A stretch of DNA of 18,219 nt from positions 1 through 18,219 of the forward strand of contig JAJYPO010000022.1 in the NCBI GenBank assembly GCA_021795275.1. The letters are read 5' to 3'. Position numbers and translations under genes: made by a program. Shown piece after piece: positions 1 to 7,073 of the stretch. The notes under the pieces are model-generated. The model ran no database searches, was not told where the DNA came from, and saw nothing but the letters and a program-made list of their open reading frames with translations. Each line of letters begins with the position of its first letter. Positions within the stretch are counted from its first letter, which is position 1. Origin of the DNA: Nitrospirota bacterium (GTDB taxonomy: Bacteria > Nitrospirota_A > Leptospirillia > Leptospirillales > Leptospirillaceae).

Positions 1-512
1 TCTTTCCCTCCGTCCCGCCGGGCACGATCAACGACGACTTCGTGATCCCCATGCTGATCCTGGCCCGGGGGTTCCGCACCGTCTACGAGGACCGGGCCGT
101 GGCCTTCGAGCTCCACCTGGCGACCGCGGCGGGGGAGTTCCGGCGCCGGGTCCGCATCTCCCGGGGCAACTTCCAGCAGATCGGCCTCCTTCTGCCCGTC
201 CTGGGGAAGAAGGACCTCCGGGCCCTCTTCGTCTTTCTCTCCCACAAGGCGCTCCGGGCCTTCCAGCCCTTCTACCTGATGGGGCTCCTGCTCTCCTCGG
301 CCCTTCTGCCCGGACCCCTCTTCCGGGCCTTCTTCCTCCTTCAGGCGGCCTTCTACCTGGCGGGGCTCCTGGCCTGGCGCCTTCCCCGGCCCGGCCGCCT
401 CCTGGCGCTGCCCCTTTATTTCCTTTCGGGAAACGCAGCCATCGTCCTGGCCTTCGTCCGGCAGGTCCGGCAGGGGCGGAGCGCGGCCCGCCTCCAGTGG
501 GAGAAGTCCTGA
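1..512 (+). CDS. Membrane glycosyltransferase family 2, C-terminal fragment
   Basis: The 5' end is cut by the window; the reading frame is open from base 3 and gives 169 residues to the TGA at 510-512. The first visible residues (GTINDDFVIP) match the acidic acceptor-site motif of processive GT2 enzymes, and RRVRISRGNFQQ about 45 residues later fits the basic Q/R-rich motif that follows it in this family. The rest holds hydrophobic segments (MGLLLSSALL, AFFLLQAAFYLAGLLAW, LALPLYFLSGNAAIVLAFV), as in membrane-anchored sugar polymerases. It would act at the inner membrane, adding sugars from a nucleotide donor; the sugar cannot be told from this fragment. Its stop overlaps the start of the next gene, a polysaccharide deacetylase, so the two are translationally coupled. 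GT2 plus deacetylase recalls poly-N-acetylglucosamine modules, but that is inference. Confidence 0.82.
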   Translation, partial: FPSVPPGTINDDFVIPMLILARGFRTVYEDRAVAFELHLATAAGEFRRRVRISRGNFQQIGLLLPVLGKKDLRALFVFLSHKALRAFQPFYLMGLLLSSALLPGPLFRAFFLLQAAFYLAGLLAWRLPRPGRLLALPLYFLSGNAAIVLAFVRQVRQGRSAARLQWEKS

Positions 513-1303
513 TGGAGGCTCTGGTGCTCATGTACCACCAGATCGTGCCGGACGGGGCCCCCGACGGCTGGGTGCCCGCCCCCCTGGCCGATCCCCGTTA
601 TGGGTTGACCCGCCTGGAGTTCGCCCGTCAGATGGCCCACCTCAGGCAGGAGGGCTACCGCATCCTCTCCCTCGAGGAGCTTCTCGCGCCTTGCCGTCCG
701 GCCTCCAATGGCGCCTCCGACGATCGGCCGGCCGTTGTCGTCACCTTCGACGACGGCTATGGGAGCGATCTTGCCCTGGCGATGCCCATCCTGGCGCACC
801 TCGGGATCCCCGCGACCTTCTTCGTCGCGACCGGCCACATCGGTGCCCCTGGGATGCTCTCCGAGGAAGATGTGGCCGAGCTCGCCGCCCGTCCCCTCTT
901 CCGGATCGGCGGCCACGGCGAATCCCACCGCTTCCTGTCGGAGCTTTCCGAATCCGAATGCCTGAGCGAGCTCGTCGCCTCTTGCGATCGGATCCGGAGA
1001 CTGACGGGGCAGGGGATGGCGGAGATGTCCGCCCCCGGCGGGCGCACCTCCCCGCGGGTCGCCGCCCTCGCCCGAGGAGCCGGTTTCCGGGCCCTGGCCA
1101 CCTCCCGGCCGGGGCTCCACCTCCCCGGAGCCGACCTCTTTTCCCTTCCCCGGCTTCCGATCCTGCGGCGCCACACCCTCCGGGACTTTTCCGCGCTCCT
1201 CGATCCCCGCTCCCTGACCCACCGGACCGACGGGTGGATCCGGATCGCCAAGCAGGCGTCCCGGTCCGCGCTCCGGATCCTCTCTCACAACAAAGGAGTC
1301 TAG
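512..1303 (+). CDS. Polysaccharide deacetylase (NodB/CE4 family)
   Basis: A 263-residue protein. I chose the ATG at 512 over an in-frame GTG at 497 because it overlaps the upstream TGA (TGATG) and has GGGAGAAG at a fitting distance. It opens with VLMYHQIVPDG, the usual start of this family. TFDDGYGSD carries the catalytic base and metal Asp pair (D80, D81) and HGESH gives the HxxxH metal ligands (H135, H139). A Pro-Gly-Gly segment (SAPGGRTSP) fits the substrate-groove motif 3. The family removes N-acetyl groups from amino sugars in polysaccharides. I see no signal peptide, so location is unclear; the enzyme could act on the cytoplasmic side or be tethered by partners. PEP-CTERM EPS loci often carry a deacetylase of this family, which suits the context. 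Confidence 0.88.
   Translation: MEALVLMYHQIVPDGAPDGWVPAPLADPRYGLTRLEFARQMAHLRQEGYRILSLEELLAPCRPASNGASDDRPAVVVTFDDGYGSDLALAMPILAHLGIPATFFVATGHIGAPGMLSEEDVAELAARPLFRIGGHGESHRFLSELSESECLSELVASCDRIRRLTGQGMAEMSAPGGRTSPRVAALARGAGFRALATSRPGLHLPGADLFSLPRLPILRRHTLRDFSALLDPRSLTHRTDGWIRIAKQASRSALRILSHNKGV
1292..1298 (+). promoter_or_regulatory. Ribosome binding site of the AP-fold gene
   Basis: AAAGGAG lies inside the last codons of the deacetylase gene, 8 bases before the ATG at 1307. The stop TAG (1301-1303) and the next ATG are only 3 bases apart, which supports one transcript and fixes the start. Confidence 0.7.
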
Positions 1304-1306
1304 GCC

Positions 1307-2797
1307 ATGGCGTCCCGGATCGTCCTTCTGGGTCTCGGCGGTCTTTCCCTGGAGCTTCTGGATCCCCTGATCCACCACGGCTGGCTACCGAATCTCGAAT
1401 ACCTTCTGGGGCGGGGGGTGGTCGGAACGCTCTCCTCAGACATCCCCCCCTTCGCGGCGGCCGAATGGGCGAGCCTCCTGACCGGCCAGGGGCCGGGCAC
1501 GACCGGATTTCTCGAGGGGAGCCGGAAGACCCCCGGTTCCTACTTTCCCGAGGTGGCGAACCTCGAAGCCCTGGCCCGGCGGGCCCCCCTTTCCTTCCTG
1601 GGACGCACCGCGCCCGAGACGGTCCTGGTCGGAGTGCCCCTCCCGGCCGCGCCCGGACCCCCGCCTCCGGAGGACGGAATCCAGGTTCTTCGATGGGACG
1701 AAGGCCGCCTGACCGTTCGATCCCTTCCGCTCCCCGTCGTCGATGAGGGAGCCCGGGGGGCCGAAGCGAAGGAGGAGCGCCCGGAAGACTTTCTCGAGAA
1801 GGCGATCCGGCGCATGATCGCCCTTTCCGTCTCGATCGCCCGGATGGTCCGCTCGTCGGAACACCCGATCATCGCCGTCCATTTTGCGGGCCTCGACCGG
1901 ATCCTCTCACGCTTTCACAAGGACATCGTCGCCGCCCTTCTGGGCCGGAGCATAAGGGGTCTCGACGCCTTGCTCCGCCAGTTCCTCCGGGTCTTCGACG
2001 ACGCGGTGGGACCGGTTCTCGACCTCTCCCGCAAAGACGGAACCTTTGTCGTCCTGTTCAGTCCGCACGGGTATGCGCCCCTCGACCGGGTGATGAACCT
2101 GAACGCCTTCCTGCTCTCCCGGGGCTATCTTGCGCTCCGGCGGGAGGAAGGTCGGGAGGTTCTCCTTCGGGAGGTGGCCGCGCCGGTACTCCGGTCGATG
2201 AAGATCGAGCGGGGACGCGTGAAACGGATCCTGAGCCGGCCCGGGCTTTCGGAGGCGGTGGACCGCGCGGGGTCGCTCTTCAGCTCCGAGATCGGGCTCT
2301 TCGACTGGGGGCGGACCCGGGCCTTCGCGCTGACCCGCACCGGGATCACCCTCAATGTGCGGGGGGTGGAGTCGGCCGGAGCGGTCAATCCGGGTCCGGA
2401 GGAACGCGCCCTGGGGGAGGAGATCCGTCACGCCCTGCGTTCCCTGATCGACCTCGGCACCGGGAAGTTCCCTGTCCGGGAGGTTCTCTGGCGGGAGGAG
2501 CTCTTCTCCGGTCCGGGGCTCTCCGAACTCCCCCATCTCGTGGTCCGGGACTGGGATCCGACCTACATCCTGGAAGACTGGCGGAAGGTCGCCCCGTCAG
2601 AGGAAATCTTTTCCGACCCCGCCCGTCGGACCGGCACTCCCCGAAGCCCAGGGTTCTACTGCTTTTTCGGAGCCAGGCTTCCCGACCGGCTCCGGCCCCC
2701 CCTTTCCCGGACCCTCGGAGAGATCTCCTGTGCGATCGCCCTCCTCCTCGACGACAAAGACCATTCCTTTCCCGTCAAGGCCCCTCAAGGCTCATGA
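1307..2797 (+). CDS. Alkaline-phosphatase-superfamily protein, probable pseudoenzyme
   Basis: A 496-residue soluble protein resembling the type I phosphodiesterase/nucleotide pyrophosphatase branch of the alkaline phosphatase fold. Family landmarks are visible: IVLLGLGG at the N terminus, LPNLEYLLGRGVVGTLSSDIPP, W54..LLTG, a LDR segment, FSPHG followed by MNLNAFLLSRGYL, and a late TGTPRSPGFY segment. At each landmark the catalytic or metal-binding residue is replaced: GLDG is GLGG (G11 for Asp), the PPxT nucleophile is A50, SDHG is SPHG (P253 for Asp), and the late GTH is GTP (P445 for His). The fold looks intact and the frame is open, so this is better read as a non-catalytic binding or scaffold protein than a broken gene. 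No signal peptide is apparent. It follows the deacetylase by 3 bases and precedes the sigma-54 promoter of the EPS operon. Exact role unknown. Confidence 0.72.
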   Translation: MASRIVLLGLGGLSLELLDPLIHHGWLPNLEYLLGRGVVGTLSSDIPPFAAAEWASLLTGQGPGTTGFLEGSRKTPGSYFPEVANLEALARRAPLSFLGRTAPETVLVGVPLPAAPGPPPPEDGIQVLRWDEGRLTVRSLPLPVVDEGARGAEAKEERPEDFLEKAIRRMIALSVSIARMVRSSEHPIIAVHFAGLDRILSRFHKDIVAALLGRSIRGLDALLRQFLRVFDDAVGPVLDLSRKDGTFVVLFSPHGYAPLDRVMNLNAFLLSRGYLALRREEGREVLLREVAAPVLRSMKIERGRVKRILSRPGLSEAVDRAGSLFSSEIGLFDWGRTRAFALTRTGITLNVRGVESAGAVNPGPEERALGEEIRHALRSLIDLGTGKFPVREVLWREELFSGPGLSELPHLVVRDWDPTYILEDWRKVAPSEEIFSDPARRTGTPRSPGFYCFFGARLPDRLRPPLSRTLGEISCAIALLLDDKDHSFPVKAPQGS

Positions 2798-2802
2798 ACT
2801 TT

Positions 2803-2818
2803 TGGCAAGAATCTTGCT
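2803..2818 (+). promoter_or_regulatory. Sigma-54 (-24/-12) promoter of the EPS operon
   Basis: TGGCAAGAATCTTGCT matches the sigma-54 consensus TGGCACGNNNNTTGCW at every fixed position except one (A for C), with the obligatory GG-N10-GC spacing. The expected start is near 2829, giving a leader of about 47 bases before the ATG at 2876. It sits in the only gap between the AP-fold gene and the export gene. Sigma-54 promoters need an AAA+ activator, and such an activator (PrsR) is encoded downstream at 11629. Confidence 0.82.
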
Positions 2819-2875
2819 TTTCAATTGACAACGCTTTGTGATCGATCGACCCCACTCCCAACCAGCGAGGGATGC

Positions 2876-3724
2876 ATGACGCGCGACAGGTTTTGTCATT
2901 TCCGGATCCCGGTTCTCGTTCTTCTCTCCGTCCTCTTTTTCTCGTTCGCGGCCGGACCGTCCCTGGCCCGGGCGGCGGGGCTCTACCGCATCGGGGTGGC
3001 CGATTCGCTCCTCGTGAACGTCTGGGAGGAGCCCAAGCTGAACGGGGCTTACGAGGTCCTGCCCGACGGGACGATCACCATGCCGCTCGCCGGTACCCTC
3101 CGGGCGGAGGGCTACACCGGTCCCGAGCTCGCCCGGCGGATCGCCAACCGACTCTCGGCCGTCTTCCGCAAGCGCCCCGAGGTGACGGTCACGGTCAGGG
3201 GAATGGGGAACAACTTCTTCTACATCTCCGGGGCGGTTGGTCGAGCGGGACCTGTGGCCTTCACGCACAACATCCGGCTCCTGCAGGCGATCATCCTGGC
3301 GGGAGGGCCGACGATCGCGGCCGACGAGGACCATGTGGTCCTGATCCGCGACGACCGCCCCCGGACCTTCTCGATCGAAAAGCTCGACCAGGGGAAGGAT
3401 CTTTCCAACAACATCCGGATCTATCCCCAGGACATCATCATCGTTCCCCTGAAGACCGACCAGATCTACCTGATGGGAGAGGTGGCCGCCCCCGGGGCCT
3501 ACTACTACAACAAGGGGATGACGGTGATGCAGGCCCTGATCCAGGCCCACGGCTGGACCCAGTTCGCCTCGACCGGCTCTGTCCGAATCATTCGAAAGCA
3601 GAAGGACGGGACCAAGAAAATCGTCCACATCGATATCGACCACATCCAGGATGAAAAGAAAACCGAACCGAAGGAATATCTCCATCCCGGGGACCTGATC
3701 TACGTGCCCCAGCGGATGTTCTGA
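2876..3724 (+). CDS. Polysaccharide export protein (Wza-like, SLBB domains)
   Basis: A 282-residue protein. An upstream in-frame TTG at 2825 lies at the predicted transcription start, so I take the ATG at 2876, with GAGGG 4 bases upstream. Residues about 10-32 form a signal peptide ending near SLARA/AGLY; there is no lipobox Cys, unlike classical Wza. Next comes the Poly_export domain (YRIGVADSLLVNVWEEPKLNG, VLPDGTITMPLAGTLRAEG), then two SLBB-type repeats, the first around FYISGAVGRAGPVAF and the second around IYLMGEVAAPGAYYYNKG. It ends in DLIYVPQRMF, a usual C terminus in exosortase-associated export proteins, and is shorter than full-length Wza. The family forms the outer-membrane or periplasmic conduit for EPS, working with the Wzz-type protein encoded two genes downstream. 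Confidence 0.9.
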   Translation: MTRDRFCHFRIPVLVLLSVLFFSFAAGPSLARAAGLYRIGVADSLLVNVWEEPKLNGAYEVLPDGTITMPLAGTLRAEGYTGPELARRIANRLSAVFRKRPEVTVTVRGMGNNFFYISGAVGRAGPVAFTHNIRLLQAIILAGGPTIAADEDHVVLIRDDRPRTFSIEKLDQGKDLSNNIRIYPQDIIIVPLKTDQIYLMGEVAAPGAYYYNKGMTVMQALIQAHGWTQFASTGSVRIIRKQKDGTKKIVHIDIDHIQDEKKTEPKEYLHPGDLIYVPQRMF

Positions 3725-3760
3725 GATCCCGGCGACAACGGACAGACAAGGATTGATGCG

Positions 3761-5101
3761 ATGATCCGCTTCTTCAACCACTATATCTCGATCGGGGTCC
3801 TGGCGGTGCTGGTAGGGGATCTGGCCTTCGCCGCCCTGGCCATGGGGGGCCTGTCGCTCCTCTCCGGGTCCTTTCCCGCACTGGCCCCGCTCCACCCCGT
3901 CACGACGGGGCTCGCGTGGAGCCTGGCGATGGCCTTCCTCTTCTTCCAGGGCGGGCTCTACGATGCGGCGAGCTTCGAGGTCGACCGGCGCAACATGATC
4001 CGGCTCCTCTCCGCCTTCGTCCTCCTGGGGGGGCTGGGGGTTCTCGTCCTGAAGGCCGTTCCGGCGGTCCGGCTCGGCTGGCGGGGAGAATTGGCTCTCA
4101 CGGGTCTGACCCTCGCCCTGGTGGGCTTCTGGCGCTGGGTCCTCGTCCTCAGGCTTCCGATCCACCAATGGAAGCGGTCGACCCTCATCCTGGGCACGGG
4201 CCAGATCTCCCGGATCTTCGAGGAGCTGAACCGGTACCGCCACAACATCCGGATCCAGGCGGTGGTGGACGCCCAGAAGATCAAGGAGATGAATCTCGCG
4301 CGGTACGCCCTGGAGAACAAGATCCACTCCATCGTAATCTCCCTCAAGGACCGCCGGGGCACTCTTCCCATCCACGAGATCCTGGAATGCAAGATGAACG
4401 GGATCGAGGTGATGGAGTGGCCGACCTTCTATGAAAAGAACATGAACAAGATCGACATCATGAACGTGAACCCGAGCCACCTGGTCCTGGGGGACGGCTT
4501 CCAGCGTCACCGCATCACCATCGTGGTCAAGGGGGTCATGGACCGGGTTCTGGCATTGGCGGGGCTCCTGCTCTTCGCCCCCATAGGGGCCGTGATCGCT
4601 CTCGCGATCCGTCTGAACAGCCCCGGTCCGGTCTTCTACAGCCAGGAGCGGGTGGGTCTGAACGGCAAGACCTTCCGGATCCTCAAGTTTCGCTCCATGG
4701 TGACCGATGCGGAAAAGAACAGGGCGCCCCAGTGGGCCTCCGAGCAGGATCCCCGGATCACGAAGGTCGGACGCTTTCTGAGAAAGACCCGTCTCGACGA
4801 GGTGCCCCAGCTCATCAACATCCTGAAGGGGGAGATGAGCTTCATCGGGCCCCGTCCGGAACGCCCCTATTTCGTGGAGGAACTCGAGAAGTGCATCCCC
4901 TTCTACGGCCTCCGGCACGTCACCAAGCCGGGGCTCTCCGGCTGGGCCCAGATCCGCTACCGGTACGGGGCCACGGTGGAGGACGCGGTCAAGAAACTGG
5001 AGTACGATCTCTACTACATCAAGAACCTCTCCATCTTCCTGGACCTCATGATCTTCATGGAGACGATCCAGGTGATCCTCTTCGGCAAGGGAAGCCGGTA
5101 A
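3761..5101 (+). CDS. Undecaprenyl-phosphate sugar phosphotransferase (exosortase-EPS type)
   Basis: A 446-residue initiating transferase. The ATG at 3761 has AAGGA 8 bases upstream. The N-terminal third has about four membrane segments and begins MIRFFNHYIS, typical of the PEP-CTERM-locus sugar transferase family (TIGR03013-like). A Rossmann-like middle (STLILGTGQISRIFEELNRY) follows, then from about residue 259 a bacterial sugar transferase domain: PGPVFYSQERVGLNGKTF, KFRSM, RKTRLDEVPQLINILKGEMS, GPRPERPYF, KPGLSGWAQIRYRYG. The key Asp-Glu and Arg residues of that domain are present. It moves a sugar-1-phosphate, probably glucose, from a UDP-sugar to undecaprenyl phosphate at the inner membrane, starting the repeat unit. 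GalU, encoded downstream, would supply UDP-glucose. Confidence 0.93.
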   Translation: MIRFFNHYISIGVLAVLVGDLAFAALAMGGLSLLSGSFPALAPLHPVTTGLAWSLAMAFLFFQGGLYDAASFEVDRRNMIRLLSAFVLLGGLGVLVLKAVPAVRLGWRGELALTGLTLALVGFWRWVLVLRLPIHQWKRSTLILGTGQISRIFEELNRYRHNIRIQAVVDAQKIKEMNLARYALENKIHSIVISLKDRRGTLPIHEILECKMNGIEVMEWPTFYEKNMNKIDIMNVNPSHLVLGDGFQRHRITIVVKGVMDRVLALAGLLLFAPIGAVIALAIRLNSPGPVFYSQERVGLNGKTFRILKFRSMVTDAEKNRAPQWASEQDPRITKVGRFLRKTRLDEVPQLINILKGEMSFIGPRPERPYFVEELEKCIPFYGLRHVTKPGLSGWAQIRYRYGATVEDAVKKLEYDLYYIKNLSIFLDLMIFMETIQVILFGKGSR

Positions 5102-5114
5102 CCCAAGGAGATCC

Positions 5115-7073
5115 ATGCAGTCCCTCGACTTAAAGACACTTCTCTCCCTTCTCTGGCTGTCCGTCCGGCGCTACAAGATCCTGGCGGTCCTGACGTTCTT
5201 TCTGATCCTGACCCCGGCCGTGCTGGTCGGGATGACCAAGAAGCCGGTCTACGTCGCCAAGGCGACGGTCCTGATCAAGGAGAACAACTACGCCTCCTCC
5301 TCCCTGGGCAACCACCTTCACACGCCCCGGAGCCTGGGGATCCAGTTCGCGATCCTGAAGAGCCAGTACCTGGCGGGACGGGTGGTGGACAACCTCCCCA
5401 AGGACACCCTTCGGGACCTCGAGGAGCACGCCGAGTACAACGATTTCCAGGGCCGGCTCATCAACCTGATCCGGACCACCCTCGGCAAGTCCCCGATCGT
5501 GATCGATCCCAAGGAACGGGCGGCGATGGAGCTCCGGAACGCCCGGATGAGTTTCAAGGGGGTCGGCGGAGGGGGCATCATCGAGATCGACGGCGAATCG
5601 GTCGATCCCAAAGTCGCGCTGTCCCTGGTGAACGCCTACATCGACACCTTCAAGGAGATCTCGAGCCATTTCGCCCTGGAGCAGCAGGCCGACCTCGACA
5701 AGAGCCTCTCGCTCCAGATCCTGAACGCCCGGAGCCTCTTGAAGAAGAGCGAGGAGGATCTCCTCGACTACCAGAAGCGGACCCAGAAGCAAAGCGGGAA
5801 GAAGCACCGTCCGGTGGACATCTCCTCCTATCTTTCCCAGGAGTCGGGGATGCTCTCTGCCCTTCGGACCCGGAAGGCCGAGCTTCTGCTTACCGAGACC
5901 GAATCCCACCCCGATGTGGTGGCCGTGACCCAGGAGATCCATGAACTCGAGCGCAAGGTCGGAACCCTTCACGCGATGTCGGGGACGGACGGCCAGGCCG
6001 ACGTCTCGGGCTCCGCCTGGGAGAACTTCCTTGAATCCAACATCCGGATGGACAAGGGGCTTCTGGCCGACCTCGAGCAGGAGCGCTCCTCGGCCCGGAT
6101 CACCGCCGACTCGAACCTCGAGAACCTGATCGTGATCGACCCGGCCCTCCGGCCCACCCGGCCCGAGATGGCCAAGGGGCTCAAGATCGGGATCATGGGG
6201 GTGGTCGGAGGGATGGGAGGTGCGGTGATGGTCCCCTTCCTCCTCGTCTTCTTCCGGCGCCCGGTGCAGGGGGAGTCCCACATCAAGAACCTCTCGGGCC
6301 TTCCCAACTTCGCTAATGTCCCCCGGGTGCCGCCCCGCCACGTTCCGGAGAAGAACGGCGACCGGATCCCCCGGGTGGACCAGAAGGCGGACGTGGAATC
6401 GGTCTGGATCTTCCAGAAGGAGTTCGAGTCGATGTTCTTCCGACTGAAGAAGCTCTTCAAGCACCAGAACGGCCACGTCCTCCTGGTGACCAGCGCCGGT
6501 CCCGACGAGGGCAAGAGCATGACTTCGCTCAACTTGGCACTCACCATGGCCCGCTTCGGCAACCGCGTCATCGTGGTGGACGCCGACACCATCCGGGGTC
6601 GCCTCCAGCAGAGCCTTCGGGCCTGGAACAGCTTCTCGGCCGACGTCTTCCTCCCCAAGGGGGACGGCGGGGCCCCCCCCCGTCCGATCGACTGGAGCGA
6701 GGGGCACATCGCCGTCGTGACCCTTCCGAAGGAGGGACCCTCCTTCTGGTCGGAGCACCCCGAGGCCGAACTTTCGAAATGGTTCGAGATCCTCCGCTTC
6801 CAGAGCGACTTCGTGGTCATCGATTCGGCGCCGGTCCTGGCCTCGACCGACCTCCTGGGGCTCTCCGCCTTCATCGACGGGGTCCTGGTGGTCGCCCGGA
6901 ACAGCCTCACCCGGGAGAAGGATTTCCTCCGGACGGGAGGGATTCTGACCGAGCATAATTTCGAAATCATGGGGACGGTGCTGAACGACTCGAAATCTCC
7001 CCACATCCAGTACTCCTACGGCTACACCCCCGACAAGGGCGGGGAGAAAAAGAACGCGCGGAAGGCGGGATGA
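5115..7073 (+). CDS. Wzz chain-length determinant fused to a tyrosine-kinase-like ATPase
   Basis: A 652-residue polysaccharide co-polymerase. AAGGAG sits 4 bases before the ATG. Residues about 20-42 are the first membrane helix; the periplasmic part has coiled-coil stretches (about 190-240) and ends in the Pro-rich PALRPTRPEMAKG before the second helix (about 357-379). The cytoplasmic part is a BY-kinase-like domain: Walker A SAGPDEGKSMT (K467), Walker A' VIVVDAD, Walker B FVVIDSAP. It differs from classical BY-kinases: the stretch between A' and B lacks the usual PPNPxELL segment, and the tail has only a small Tyr group (QYSYGYT) rather than a long Tyr cluster. It probably controls EPS chain length and couples to the Wza-like protein; kinase activity is uncertain. 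In many exosortase loci the two halves are separate genes. Its end overlaps the ABC gene by 4 bases (ATGA). Confidence 0.87.
   Translation: MQSLDLKTLLSLLWLSVRRYKILAVLTFFLILTPAVLVGMTKKPVYVAKATVLIKENNYASSSLGNHLHTPRSLGIQFAILKSQYLAGRVVDNLPKDTLRDLEEHAEYNDFQGRLINLIRTTLGKSPIVIDPKERAAMELRNARMSFKGVGGGGIIEIDGESVDPKVALSLVNAYIDTFKEISSHFALEQQADLDKSLSLQILNARSLLKKSEEDLLDYQKRTQKQSGKKHRPVDISSYLSQESGMLSALRTRKAELLLTETESHPDVVAVTQEIHELERKVGTLHAMSGTDGQADVSGSAWENFLESNIRMDKGLLADLEQERSSARITADSNLENLIVIDPALRPTRPEMAKGLKIGIMGVVGGMGGAVMVPFLLVFFRRPVQGESHIKNLSGLPNFANVPRVPPRHVPEKNGDRIPRVDQKADVESVWIFQKEFESMFFRLKKLFKHQNGHVLLVTSAGPDEGKSMTSLNLALTMARFGNRVIVVDADTIRGRLQQSLRAWNSFSADVFLPKGDGGAPPRPIDWSEGHIAVVTLPKEGPSFWSEHPEAELSKWFEILRFQSDFVVIDSAPVLASTDLLGLSAFIDGVLVVARNSLTREKDFLRTGGILTEHNFEIMGTVLNDSKSPHIQYSYGYTPDKGGEKKNARKAG

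Noticed and set aside
691..1746. A 351-codon + strand frame across the deacetylase and AP-fold genes
   Set aside because: It is an Arg/Pro/Gly-rich alternate frame with no domain, overlapping two genes with clear family motifs.
2825..2830. TTGACA as a sigma-70 -35 box before the export gene (also at 9139-9144)
   Set aside because: No -10 hexamer is found 15-19 bases downstream at either site; both copies sit at the start sites of better sigma-54 promoters.
2792..5116. A 774-codon open frame on the minus strand
   Set aside because: It lies antisense to two well-identified EPS genes, is dominated by His/Asp/Glu/Pro/Gly low-complexity sequence, and arises from GC-rich codon use. The same holds for the long minus frames at 5130-7004, 7022-9013, 11614-13056 and 13086-14375.
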